The notes beneath the pieces are model-generated. The model made no database searches and was not told the DNA's origin. It was given only the letters and a program-made list of their open reading frames with translations. A stretch of DNA of 34,363 bases from positions 4,028-38,390 of the forward strand of contig UZAN01044012.1 in assembly GCA_900618425.1 (NCBI GenBank), given 5' to 3'. Source of the DNA: Echinostoma caproni (lineage: Eukaryota; Platyhelminthes; Trematoda; Plagiorchiida; Echinostomatidae). The position numbers were made by a program, and so were the translations under genes. The first letter of the stretch is position 1; each line of letters begins with the position of its first letter. Below are positions 21,641 through 31,336 of the stretch, piece after piece.

Positions 21641-22738
21641 TCAATAATTCTCCTCTGAGCATTTTGGATGGTATTGCCTGTCGTAGAAATCGCCTTGAAG
21701 CTTAGTTCAATTCAGATTTATATATAGTGCCCATTGAACGTCGTATCTTGTTGATGAATGTAAGACCCAGTTCATATTTGTAGACTCCTTGACAAAACTC
21801 TTAAAGTGAAATTATTGGACTGGTTTATCATTTTGTTGAGCAAATACAACTAACCTTTGTACCATCACTTTCCAGCCATCACTTCATAAAACAGTAGAAC
21901 AAATAAATGATCAGAGTTTGGGTAAATAAATTCAACTTTCTAAGAAGATAAAATGAATAGCCTCTTCTGACTGCTAGAATGTTTTCCCTTCCAAAAAGTC
22001 ATTAGTATTTTCGATTGGCCTTGCATTAAAAGTCTCCAAATTTCTGTAGAATCGGAATACCTATTCAAATCATTTCAAATCTAAGCCCGATTCTCCCAAG
22101 ATCTATTCCCACTGCCTCGTTTTGTTAATGTAGCTTAGTTTTTCTTTCTGCTGTTTAGTTTTGTGATCACCTAAAAATTGATACGAAACAACGATCGTAT
22201 TTTGTTGAAACGAAAGTGGTGCGTTCAATCCCCGGGAAAAGCAGTGGAAAGTCAGGTTGTGCACCGCATTTCTTAAAAATGTATAGCTACATTAAATCGC
22301 ATTCACAAGTGGTGTAACAAACTGAACACAAAAGCTACATTGGTGACTGCTTCTATTTGTTGTACACCTGAAGTATGCAAAAACATACAGTGCTAATTTT
22401 CTTCGCTTCTCCTTCAAGGAGAACATGGGATTTGCAATGCAACATGCAAAGACTGATGAGCTCTGTTTTTGCTTGACCAGATGCTGACCGTAGGAACTAC
22501 AAATTCCGGGTTCCCTCAAAGAATCCCATGCAAAGTAATGTAAGAATCCTCATATTTGGTGTAACAGTGATCATCAAAAAGGAACTCACTGTGTCCCGCT
22601 CCGGAAAGAGTTACAAAACTGCGCTACTTAATGCTTTATGATTTGTTTTTGACATAGATCCTTCAATTGTAATTCAAACTCATAAGCGAAATCATTTTAA
22701 GTGGGTCCACAAATCGTATTCTACTGTGAACCCCAAAC
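21641..22738. other. No gene recognised
   Basis: AT-rich with short frames. A lone B-box-like GCGTTCAATCCCC occurs at 22221-22233 without an A box. A CTGATGAGCTCT string at 22453-22464 lacks the other hammerhead boxes. Confidence 0.45.
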
Positions 22739-22743
22739 TTGTT

Positions 22744-22800
22744 GACGTTTCGACAGCCACATCACCTATGGCATCGAACCTGTCGAAATCCCGGTCACTG
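22744..22800 (-). other. PLE-type hammerhead-like 3' box
   Basis: On the minus strand, GTCGAAACGTC (22754-22744) follows GGTGATGTGGCT. The same 11-mer occurs at 32389-32379 next to another PLE. The GAAAC plus GTC arrangement resembles the 3' half of the hammerheads known in PLE terminal repeats, but stem II is missing here. Confidence 0.35.
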
Positions 22801-23037
22801 ATCTCTCCGTTATGAAACGAAAGTATTTTTGAGCGAGGTACTAAATGACAGGGAAACTATCGGTGGAGCGCGTTGGGGCTTGATTTCCTTCCCCAGGTGT
22901 AAAACAATCAAACGGTTGATTGTCCTAATGACCGCACGACTCAACCAGCCTGAGATTGGTGCTCGTAGCCTCCTTCAGATAGACGTCTGTTGACAAAGTA
23001 TTGAAAATTGGTTCCCGTAGCTCGGGTGAACTGAATT

Positions 23038-23130
23038 CTATTTCGCCTCTTTGCCGAGCTTGGCAATTTGTTGGCAAACGTTTCATCGTCACCAGCCGAG
23101 GTGACATCATCAGTGCTTGTGAAGTGGCAG
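23038..23130 (-). repeat. PLE terminal repeat, inverted copy
   Basis: Left arm of the 93-bp inverted pair. On the minus strand it contains CACTGATGATGTCACC and GGTGACGATGAAAC around a 6-base loop, giving a strong GTCACC/GGTGAC stem. This copy retains GAAAC where the right arm has GAGAC. Confidence 0.75.
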
Positions 23131-23531
23131 TCATGAGGCATGACCCACTCACTATCTTTGATTTCCCTCCGCGAAGATCAAGGACACCAGTTTGACTTCG
23201 CTTCAGTGAAAATTATCGACCAAGCCCGGTCAAAACACACCAGGGAATTCCTCGAAGCTTGGCACTTTTCAATCAACAGACGCATTGCACTGGACCACAT
23301 GTACACGCCAATGCAACTCAAGGATCAAATGATGCAACAAAACAAGGTCACGGCGTGATCTGAGAACGGACCGAAACCGCCATCAGGACGGATGGACAAC
23401 CACTCGCCGCTACCAACCTCACCCTCACGCACCAGTTTAACGGCGAACCCAGTCGAACACAGCGAGAACAAGAGACAGCAATGGTCGGTGGAGAAGAACA
23501 CATATATAAACGAACGGACACAAGCAGAACA

Positions 23532-23624
23532 CTGCCACTTCACAAGCACCGATGATGTCACCTCGGCTGGTGACGATGAGACGTTTGCGAACAAATTGCC
23601 AAGCACGGCGAACAGGCGAAATAG
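23532..23624 (+). repeat. PLE terminal repeat, direct copy
   Basis: Right arm of the 93-bp inverted pair. It carries the same GTCACC/GGTGAC stem (about 23556-23574) with substitutions in the flanking ACCGATGA and GAGACG boxes relative to the left arm. Confidence 0.75.
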
Positions 23625-23860
23625 AAGATAGACGTCTCATGTGGCCTATATGCCCTGTTCCTCAGGAAAAAAAAACAAATAAGTACACACCGAAAGAGAC
23701 AGTAGACACAGGCATACGGAATTAAGAATATCAAGTTTGGATTGGCTCATTCGATTTTTTTTTGTAAGGCACTAGGTGTGGGTTTCACTCTTTCAAAGAT
23801 CGCCAATTCCCAACCAGCGGAATACGTAAAAAACGCCAGTGAACTAGTTGTGATGACCGT

Positions 23861-23935
23861 CAGCTCTGTAGTTCAACGGTAACGGTTTGACGTTCCGATC
23901 CGAATGTTTGCGTTTCGAATCCTGAGGCGGTTCCG
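23861..23935 (+). mobile_element. tRNA-like SINE head or tRNA pseudogene
   Basis: A perfect-looking A box, TAGTTCAACGG (23870-23880), is followed at normal tRNA spacing by a B box GTTTCGAATCC (23912-23922). The acceptor arms (GACCGTC and GGCGGTTC) pair only partly. It lies about 240 bp after the PLE insertion and is probably an independent SINE fragment. Confidence 0.5.
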
Positions 23936-24194
23936 GTAATACATATCACCAAATTTCTACTCAGGAGTGAAAATAAGTCTAAGGAAATACAAACTTTGGT
24001 ATTAGTACCAAACGACGCAACACCTTTTAATGAAAAACGTGGATAAACAGTCACACACCCAAATGACACAAAATCAGATGAAACACCCTCTGAGGGTAAA
24101 AACCTGCATTCGCAGCCGAGAAAAATTCTCAGATTGGATAGAAAAAGAACCTTAATAAATAATGTTTCATTTAATTTGTGCATTAACCGTGGTT

Positions 24195-24870
24195 ATTTCA
24201 CTACTCAAACTGAAACCTACGTTGCCGTAAAAATACTTCGCAGACGAACTTGATCAGATTGAGAACATTTTTAGGGAAAGGTTTATCGAGAACAACTTAG
24301 TAGAAAAAATGAAATCACGAGCCTGTTCAGGAAGCTCCGAAGAAGCAACTGTTTAGCGCGTACCGTGAGAGTAACCTTCAATACCGCCAGGTTGTCAGGC
24401 GTATTCACTGGCTCACCTATAATGAGAGTATTCAATAAAGACTGTTTACCTACGCTGGCCTCATCTATGATCATACATATTCCTTCACAGCTGCGCTCGT
24501 AATGCGACCATCGTTGACCGAACGGCGAAGCAACTGTCTCAGTGGATTAACGAGCACTGTCCCCGATGGCTTCAACACAGTGGAAAAGGTGTCACCGGAA
24601 GCGCCATGTTCGCTCACCTAGCAGACTCGAGTCACAAAAAGTGAAGCCTGAATCAGCCTTTCAAATAATCCATCGAGTACCACCTCACCCGTCCAAGTCG
24701 CTGCGTCTCAACACCCCAGCTACGGCGAAAGCGACCGGCACTCGTTTATTCAAACCCAGTCTATGAGCGCACAGAACAGATTGGCCCAAATCGCTATTAA
24801 ACTGCCGTGGCCGAAGATCGATCGTGCGGATGACGCATCACAGTTTGAGTGCAGTGTTACGGTGATCATC
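24195..24870 (+). pseudogene. Penelope-like element: post-RT region, GIY-YIG domain and C-terminal tail remnant
   Basis: Blocks on the plus strand in changing frames. First, FADELDQIENIFRERFIENN (about 24235-24295) resembles the post-RT region. Then, from about 24468, SYIFLHSCARNATIVDRT and LSQWINEHCPRWLQHSG, followed by FAHLADSSHKK, match a PLE GIY-YIG domain (YxFxCxCGxxYIGRTxRxLxxRIxEHxPxWL). Last, SAFQIIHRVPPHPSKSLRL, FKPSL, SAQNRLAQ and KLPWPKID (to about 24825) form a tail shared with the 9.2-kb fragment. The tail differs from that of the PLE insertion at 23.2 kb, so two PLE lineages lie side by side. Many stops make it inactive. Confidence 0.7.
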
Positions 24871-24900
24871 TAGGGGCGTAAAACACATCGCACCACCTCT

Positions 24901-24914
24901 CCCCCCCCCCCCCN
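24901..24914. repeat. Poly-C run ending in an assembly N
   Basis: Thirteen C residues are followed by N at 24914. The homopolymer length is probably unresolved in the assembly. Confidence 0.85.
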
Positions 24915-25900
24915 TGACTATCCCCATTCAAAATGTCATTTTCCTATTGGATCTATACAGGCCAGAAGATGAATCAATGAAGAGAATTCTTCGTCTCTTA
25001 ACTCCTGTGTATTCATATAAAACACTTTCAAAAATTCGAACCCCGCATTGCTGGTGCGATAGGTGACGTATGACGTCTGCGGCCCTAATCACTTTGTCAG
25101 ATTTTTAATGGAATGCGATTTGTGTATTCATTTAAAATTGTATCTGATTCATTTTGAGTTACAATGGTTTTAACTGAACCAAAAAGTTATGGAATTTCAA
25201 TCAACTTTGGCATTATAAACGAGCAATGTTGAATGCACGCCGAGAACTGTTGGTTGTGTTTTGGATAATGATAGCATTTGGTTTACCTGTGCCATACACG
25301 TTTGGAGATGAATGCGAAGTCCGTTCACTTGGTATACAGGAATATTTTGGGACTGAAGACAAATGTTGAGTTTTCATCGTGTGTTTAGGTCGATGGGACG
25401 AATCCTCAACAGCTGACACTATATGTGATGTTCACCTTCAAATAAAGGTCATTTGGTTTCAACCCCCCCCCGTTGCGTAGTGACACGAATCATTAGTTTG
25501 TTGTATACCACTGTATTCGTTAGAATTTCCAAGGTTTTCATTTCACAAGATCAGCTTAGATAATGTTTATATTGGTTATCGATTGTGTGTCACCTGTAAA
25601 TAAGCGGTTCAAAATCGAAATGCAGTGCACTTGACGAATATCTGAACAGACTGATCTGACCGCAAAGAATTAACAAACCCTTAAAGTTGGTTTGTTACTT
25701 CGATCACTTTGTATCCGATTTTCACGACTCACTATTACACTTATAAGCATGAATGTGGTAAAGTACAAGTTTTGCTTGAATCAACAATTCGATTTACTTT
25801 TCTCAGTCTAAGAAGCAAGACAGTTGGGAGTAATCCTTTTTCCCAGTCTGCTAAGCTTGAAAATTTTCTCCAAACTTTTTAACATCCACCCAATTATCAT
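24915..25900. other. No gene recognised
   Basis: AT-rich, no motif. A short C run lies at 25463-25471. Frames at 25213-25419 (-) are open but anonymous. Confidence 0.5.
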
Positions 25901-25904
25901 TCTA

Positions 25905-26010
25905 TGTATGTGCTGAACGGCTGTCTCATCTCGACCGCTGATGATACGTTTGCGCAAATGTTACCAAGTTCTGAAAACAGATGGAAATGAATTCAGTACC
26001 TCTTCCCACC
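25905..26010 (+). repeat. Third, more diverged PLE terminal-repeat copy
   Basis: TCATCTCGACCGCTGATGAT, then ACGTTTGCGCAAATG and TTACCAAG, aligns with the TCACCTCGGCTGGTGACGAT... block of the 23-kb terminal repeats and continues to a shared AATTCAGT. Small deletions remove part of the stem. No coding part is attached. Confidence 0.55.
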
Positions 26011-27055
26011 CAACCCCTCAAAGCTAAGATAAATGATCTTAATACTTGTAGGAAAAGTCACATAGAAACTACAGGTGACAATGGGCATCGTCAACTCAAC
26101 AGTTTACAGAAAGCTAGTGGATAGCAACTCCACTAACATCCAAACGGCCTTATGTTGTCGGCTTGATTTGTTTTCCGGTAAATTGAAATAATCCGTTATT
26201 TGATCGTTTAAATGGCCTTCTAGGGCAAAAATTGATTTTTGGTGCAATTACGAAAAATCACCGACAGTGCTGGGGGCCAAGCCAATTTTCCGATTCCTCT
26301 GATGTAAGTTTGATAGTCGAAAAACCATAAGGCTCTTGCTTTGTTTTGCAGTTGTTAGGTTATCAGACACGTGTTCTGTCAGACACCGGAGTTGACTTTG
26401 CCTATGCATTTATCATTTGCAATGCGAATAAACAGACAGATAACGGGAGGAGTAACTGGAGTGTGATTTGCACAGCAGTTTCGGCAGTGTAATATTCCCA
26501 TAATTTTTCCTGAGTGCAAAATTACCCACCGAATATGCTCGTTTTTCGATCGATTGCAAATCAATACGGATCAAGAACGAAGTTGAAAATATCAAACCGA
26601 TGGATCGATCTTAATCCAATTTAATTTTGAATCATCAGCAAAATCAAATGAGTGGGTTTATGCTGAACTCAACAGTAGTGCAAGTGAAAGATGCCTTTGC
26701 TCACATCCTTTTATGTGAACCAAAGCTAAATCCAGTCAGTCACTTTTGTGAATCGGGTTAAACATTCGCAATCTGCTTCAAATTAATCAAACCGTAATGC
26801 GCCAACTCTTGTAGTAACACTGCTCGATCCGACTACTTTCTAATATATTGTTTTGTTGACTATACGAAACACAATTCCTAACGGTATTGAAAATAAATGA
26901 ATCAAGGAAAACATCTTCGTGTTCGGTTATTTCTTTTCTGCCTGTGTCTTTTGAACAAAACATTTACCCCGGGGTAGGATATCAAATATTTGATACTGGC
27001 TGTCAAACACTAAGTGCCTTCTACATCCCTTACGGTAAACATTCACATCCGAAAA
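26011..27055. other. No gene recognised
   Basis: AT-rich filler. Overlapping minus frames at 26379-26595 show no domain. Confidence 0.5.
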
Positions 27056-27059
27056 TAAC

Positions 27060-27332
27060 TTGAAGGATGCCGAGGAGGAGACAATAAAATGTTATTTTAC
27101 TGCGAAGTGCGAAACGTCCGAGTCTTTAGTGATGAAGTTTCTTAATGACATGCACAATGGACTTTATAATCAAGAATTCGCTGAGAGTCTTACCTCCCGC
27201 GAACTTGCGAACAGCTTGTTTCCACCAAAACATAAAATAAATCCTAAGGGTAAAGATAGAGAGCTGAAATCAATTCCTCCCATAAACTCAATTGTCGGAA
27301 GAGCTCACAGGCAGCAAAGTTGCACTAAATGA
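27060..27332 (+). CDS. Unidentified ORF, possible exon
   Basis: An open frame of 90 codons, with no ATG at its start (the first codon is TTG), has hydrophilic, protein-like composition (EEETIKCYFTAKCETSE, MKFLNDMHNGLYNQEF, RELANSLFPPKHK). An AAGG/GTAAAG sequence at about 27247-27257 would be a good splice donor if this were an exon. I recognise no family and see no partner exon. It could equally be chance. Confidence 0.25.
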   Translation: MKDAEEETIKCYFTAKCETSESLVMKFLNDMHNGLYNQEFAESLTSRELANSLFPPKHKINPKGKDRELKSIPPINSIVGRAHRQQSCTK

Positions 27333-27334
27333 AA

Positions 27335-28104
27335 TTTTCATTGTGTCAATTTGCTTGTCTATTTCTCTCTTCAAATTGTGATTGTACGAAAGTTTCTCTC
27401 TGTATGTTTTTAAATGTGAATGACCCAGTTTCCTCCCCGCTTAATGGTTGATGAGTTGCTTGCTGAGATTGGCAATTTACTGTAATTGAGACCGTCAACA
27501 AGCATCTGAATACTGAGCCGTTTAAACTGAATTCTACATCACATTTTAAAACGTTACACACATCAGGAGTGTAAATTACATGCAAAATGTCCACGTAAAT
27601 CACTGTTTGGCAACAGGAACAAACATAAAAACGAGAAAAAAACACATACTACTATTATTAGTACTATCACTATTACACTTTCTATTACCACCTGAAAACA
27701 CAACAGTTCTCTGTCCTTCGGTGTTCAGCTTTGAGTGAATACGTATGTTCTCGGTTATATAGTTTCTTGCATGAGTAGTTTTGATTCGGATGCCTGGGAG
27801 AAAAGGTTTCCGATTCAATATTTTATTGACAATATTATAAAGAACATTTGGATTTTAACTCACACGAGTTGCATAGTGAAGGGTAACAGTATGCATGACA
27901 CGGTGTGTGCGATTACATGCGTGCTAATGTTCAACAGCTGCGATGCTCAGAATGTCTCGATTGGGCCGATAGTTGAATTTCAGTCGTATCTGTAATCCAC
28001 GCATAGGAATTGATCAAATACTATATCGGACTGATGAGTTGTATCATACTAGTTGTACAACAGTTAAGTATGATGTGCTGAACAAATTTACCTGTATCTC
28101 TCGT
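27335..28104. other. 3' flank of the GPCR; no other gene recognised
   Basis: This stretch follows the GPCR stop codon on the minus strand and probably contains its 3' UTR. The plus frame at 27735-27995 begins with GTG and has no motif. Confidence 0.5.
27822..27827 (-). promoter_or_regulatory. Candidate polyadenylation signal for the GPCR
   Basis: TTTATT on the plus strand is AATAAA on the minus strand, about 280 bases past the GPCR stop. The hexamer is common in AT-rich DNA, so this is only a candidate. Confidence 0.35.
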
Positions 28105-29610
28105 CTATGGCGAGTGCTTATTGGTGCTAAAAGACAGATTATGCGAGGACGCAGCGCGATCCGTACGTGGCTGGGCTTTTACATGCAGTTCAATGGCAGA
28201 TGCAATACGGCGATGATGTAACACATTCCCGTGAACTTCCCCAAACACTTTGTCATCCGCCTGTAGGAAACTGCACTTTCGGAAGCTGTTCAGTCCTGAA
28301 TGTGAATGACTAGTAAGCATTGACCACACAGCCATCCGAAAATCTTTTTGTAAAAACGCGTATAACACTGGATTCGCGGCACTGTTTGCGTATCCGATCC
28401 ACGTGAGCATACTCATCAACCAATGTGGATATATACAATGTTGTTCACACATTGCACGAATTACATAGGCCAAAAAGAATGGTAACCAACAGATCATAAA
28501 GCATCCTAGTAGCAGACCAATAGTCTTGATCGCCTTCAGTTCCGTTTTCATTGACGAAGTAGTTGATCGCTGTAATGACGGTCGAAAGGCGAATAGAAGT
28601 CGAGATCCACGCGACTCTTGCACGGCTGAATAACACCTCGTCGATTGGCCATTATTGCTTCGTTTTCGTCTTGTGAATTCAAAGTTTGCCGTAACCGGTT
28701 CAGACTGATTGGTCATTGTGAAAGATTTCTCGTCCATGAGGTCCGACCAATGTCGTACCCCGATGTTGGACAGAACCAGAGCGGACTGTGTGTTTCTGGT
28801 GAACTGACCATTCTGGTAGTCACCGATTCTTCGTGACTCCCGAAACGATCGAACACGAATTCGTCGTACCTGAAGTGCCTGAGTGTGTGCTATACACAAT
28901 ATCCGACCGTAGAGAATACAGAATACAAAAAATGGAATGTAAAACGACGTGCATGATGAGACGATTGCATAGGGTATATTCACTTTCAAATCACACTCGG
29001 GCTTTTCAGTCAGTGGTGAACTGATTGCAGTTTGATTGCTGTCGGTGGTGCTGACGGTGGTGGTGGTACTATTGCGTACGCTGTTGCTTGTGGTACTGTT
29101 AGCGTCAATCGATATATAGTTATTCAAATGTACTGTTCGATACCAATCCGCTTCATTCCACCCCATGTGAATTGGTATGAAAGATATCAGAGCACTGATG
29201 AACCACACCGCAAGCATACTCAATCGAATTCGCAGCGCATTGACTAGAACTGCGTAACGCAATGGATAAGCGATAGCCATGTATCGATCTAAAGCAACTA
29301 GACACAGATGCAATATGGATGCAGTACAACACAGCACATCGAACGACAGCCAAACTTTGCACAATGCCGACCCAAGCGGCCAATAGCCCAATCCCACATA
29401 GAGCATGGACCACGGCATGACGAGAATTGTCACACAGATATCCGCAATCGCCAGTCCAGTAAGAAAGTGAAAACAGAACTGCGCTCGTAGACGGGCACAC
29501 TTGTACACTGAGATAACCACGAACACATTGCCCACAAATGCCAGTATGGTCAACAGGGACAGGACCATAAATAGACCAACAAAACAGACGGTGCTTGATA
29601 AGTAGCTCAT
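28105..29610 (-). CDS. Biogenic-amine GPCR, D1-dopamine/beta-octopamine-like
   Basis: Intact 501-codon class A receptor with seven hydrophobic segments, read from the ATG at 29610. Signature residues: N28 (1.50), D57 (2.50, LAIAD), C84 paired with C206, D91 (3.32, amine-binding), DRY 108-110, S218, S219 and S222 (5.42, 5.43, 5.46), P226, CWLPFF 374-379, W404 and Y407 (7.40, 7.43), NPVLY 413-417. D3.32 plus three TM5 serines and Y7.43 are typical of catecholamine or phenolamine receptors. LISFIPIHMGW and KVNIPYAIVSSCTSFYIP resemble D1 and beta-octopamine receptors, which usually act through Gs. Loop 2 is long, Ser/Thr-rich, with N-glycosylation sequons at N171, N180 and N192. Loop 3 is about 115 residues and basic. 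There are no introns in the coding part. The extracellular N-terminus is only about seven residues; an open, ATG-less extension to 29694 adds a sequon (Asn-Glu-Thr), so an upstream exon is possible. The ligand is not provable from sequence. Confidence 0.93.
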   Translation of the reverse strand: MSYLSSTVCFVGLFMVLSLLTILAFVGNVFVVISVYKCARLRAQFCFHFLTGLAIADICVTILVMPWSMLYVGLGYWPLGSALCKVWLSFDVLCCTASILHLCLVALDRYMAIAYPLRYAVLVNALRIRLSMLAVWFISALISFIPIHMGWNEADWYRTVHLNNYISIDANSTTSNSVRNSTTTTVSTTDSNQTAISSPLTEKPECDLKVNIPYAIVSSCTSFYIPFFVFCILYGRILCIAHTQALQVRRIRVRSFRESRRIGDYQNGQFTRNTQSALVLSNIGVRHWSDLMDEKSFTMTNQSEPVTANFEFTRRKRSNNGQSTRCYSAVQESRGSRLLFAFRPSLQRSTTSSMKTELKAIKTIGLLLGCFMICWLPFFLAYVIRAMCEQHCIYPHWLMSMLTWIGYANSAANPVLYAFLQKDFRMAVWSMLTSHSHSGLNSFRKCSFLQADDKVFGEVHGNVLHHRRIASAIELHVKAQPRTDRAASSHNLSFSTNKHSP

Positions 29611-30915
29611 TGTTTTTAATACAAATGTTTCATTTCTATTGTATAAAACCAGTTTTCTTTCGAAATGTAAGCTCCTTTTCAATGAGGCATAAAATTATTC
29701 ATCAAAGCTCTCTTACACCAGCAGCAGTAAAAATACAAATCACACCAAGTTCTAATCACAAATGTGTGAATGGTTAGGGAAGACTGACCAATCAAAATTC
29801 GGGATGTATGCACCAATCAGAAGAAGGGTCGATCAAAATAAAATCAGAAAGATTAACTTTGGAGTTGGGATGACAGTAGTACTGTGTGGCATTTAGAATA
29901 AAATTTCCAGATAATGAACTTGGTTCTTTTTCGATCATATGAAGATCCACAACTACAATCGTCCCTTATTATACTCATCACATCAATAGCAAGTATTATT
30001 CTTAAAAAAGGACACTTGATACAGAAAACGATAATGTAAAAATGAAGCTTTTTCGCGACAAATTGAAAAATTGAAACCAAAATGTTGTAAACACGCGATG
30101 TTTTAAGTATCATTCAAGAATTCTCACTTCCAACAAGTAACTGGTCAGTGAGTTTCTTGATGTATACACTGAATCCTACACGAAGTTTTCTAACAAAATA
30201 ATTTTGGTCAACAGCCACACTCCAAAAACACGTCAAATTTACCAGCATACGATATCCATCCATCTATCTATTAACGCCACTCGCGTAAAAGAACACTCGC
30301 GTAAAAGAACATTAATGGCTGATATGTACTCTATACTTGATGTGCTAATCTTTTTTCTACACGGTTTCGCGAAGTACAAAACTTATTTAGGATTTTTCAC
30401 CGTTTGGTTCACATTGCTACATTTAAACTTGTCCACTATGCTGACGTTTTTGTTTTCCGTGAACTGTGAGCAAGTTCCTAACACGTCGTGAATACGTGAA
30501 TTTAATTTGATCATTGTCTCTCTGCCTCTGCACGGATCCCACTTTGTTCAATCCGACTGGAATTTGTAAATAATCGAAATTCATCTTCTGTGTTTTGATT
30601 ATCTTATCTCGAAATGTGGCCACAACCAAAAACGTACTTTTGATGGGGTGGGGTGGGGTTCGTTTTGGACCTAGTATTTTTTCTCGTTTGGTTTACAATA
30701 AAGATCTCTATGATAGTGAAACAAATGCCTGATCCCTGTTACTAAGTCCACGCAATGAATCGTTTTATCCACCTCGAGGGCTAGATATCCAGTAACCACA
30801 ACCACAGTGTGTCGACAATGAAATACTGGGAAAAATGTATAATACAGCAGGTAAAAGAAGAAAAACAGGACAGCGGCATCACAAAACCAATGACATGCAA
30901 TGGTGTTAAGGATCG
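29611..30915. other. 5' flank of the GPCR and anonymous sequence
   Basis: No second gene seen. Two small structures are present: a perfect 16-bp tandem duplication at 30279-30310 and a G-rich run at 30645-30658 (GGGGTGGGGTGGGG). A TATA box or initiator cannot be assigned with confidence in such AT-rich DNA. Confidence 0.5.
30279..30310. repeat. Perfect 16-bp tandem duplication
   Basis: ACTCGCGTAAAAGAAC at 30279-30294 is repeated exactly at 30295-30310. Confidence 0.9.
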
Positions 30916-30919
30916 GTTT

Positions 30920-31300
30920 AGATTAGCATTTTGCGCTGATTTTATGCAACGAGTTCATGGTTTGTGAGGCATCCGGTGAGATACCGGACAATAGAGTAAG
31001 CCTGTAAGCCTCAGTGAGAGCTTTCATAAGTGTATTACCGGAACAGGTTGATGAATAAGAAAGACGCTTACTAGAAGCAAGATACACGGAATTGGAACAC
31101 TCATAAAATCTTATTGGAGAATGTTTTACGGGGCTTGAGGTAGAATAGTACCACCAACATATGATGTACCATCTGTCTCCGTGGTGTAAGATCACATACC
31201 GACAGAAACTTGAGGGATCGGGAAATGAGTTTGTGATCGTTTTTCAAACGACCAGGAAAGATAACAGAGAACCGATAATACCAATGGGGCAAAACGCAAG
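30920..31300 (-). pseudogene. LINE C-terminal remnant
   Basis: The frame from 31292 downward reads YRFSVIFPGRLKNDHKLISR and then SLKFLSVCDL, matching the post-RT motif xIFPGLLxKDxxLIxRSLKxLSxxC of CR1-like LINEs. A second frame to about 30925 (LTEAYRLTLLSGISPDASQT) may be the following tail. The RT part is not present. Frames shift and stops intervene. It is the clearest example of a motif that is only suggestive at 16.7-17.2 kb. Confidence 0.5.
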
Positions 31301-31336
31301 CGAAAACAAAATGTATTATGAGATGATTTAAGATAG

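Larger units (their letters stand above)
22989..23625 (+). mobile_element. 5'-truncated Penelope-like insertion with inverted terminal repeats
   Basis: A block of 93 bp at 23532-23624 (+) recurs inverted at 23038-23130 with about six mismatches (roughly 94% identity by hand alignment). Between them the plus strand keeps the last codons of a PLE protein: QFDFASVKIIDQARSKH, then EFLEAWHFSINRRIALD (about 23188-23310), matching the C-terminal end that follows the GIY-YIG nuclease. The 3' untranslated part and the terminal repeat come next. An inverted partial terminal repeat upstream of a 5'-truncated body is a known PLE insertion form. AGATAGACGTCT flanks both ends (22977-22988, 23626-23637), a candidate target-site duplication. 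Confidence 0.7.

Noticed and set aside
22453..22464. CTGATGAGCTCT, identical to the start of the hammerhead core in SINE copy 2
   Set aside because: No GAAA or GTC follows at the required spacing, stem II cannot close, and flanks do not match the SINE.
23140..23631. Overlapping plus-strand frames as new protein genes
   Set aside because: They are the truncated PLE tail, its untranslated region and the terminal repeat read through.
28033..28068. CTGATGAG followed by a TTGTA/TACAA stem
   Set aside because: There is no GAAAC box or cleavage triplet after the stem; treated as chance.
28645..29247. Plus-strand frames opposite the GPCR
   Set aside because: Antisense shadows of the receptor gene.
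29153..29500. 115-codon minus-strand frame inside the GPCR
   Set aside because: It overlaps the receptor in another frame and has no motif; a shadow of real coding sequence.
29610..29682. GPCR start at 29682, adding 24 residues
   Set aside because: The codon there is TTG, an unlikely start in a eukaryote; the first ATG in frame is at 29610. An upstream exon remains possible.
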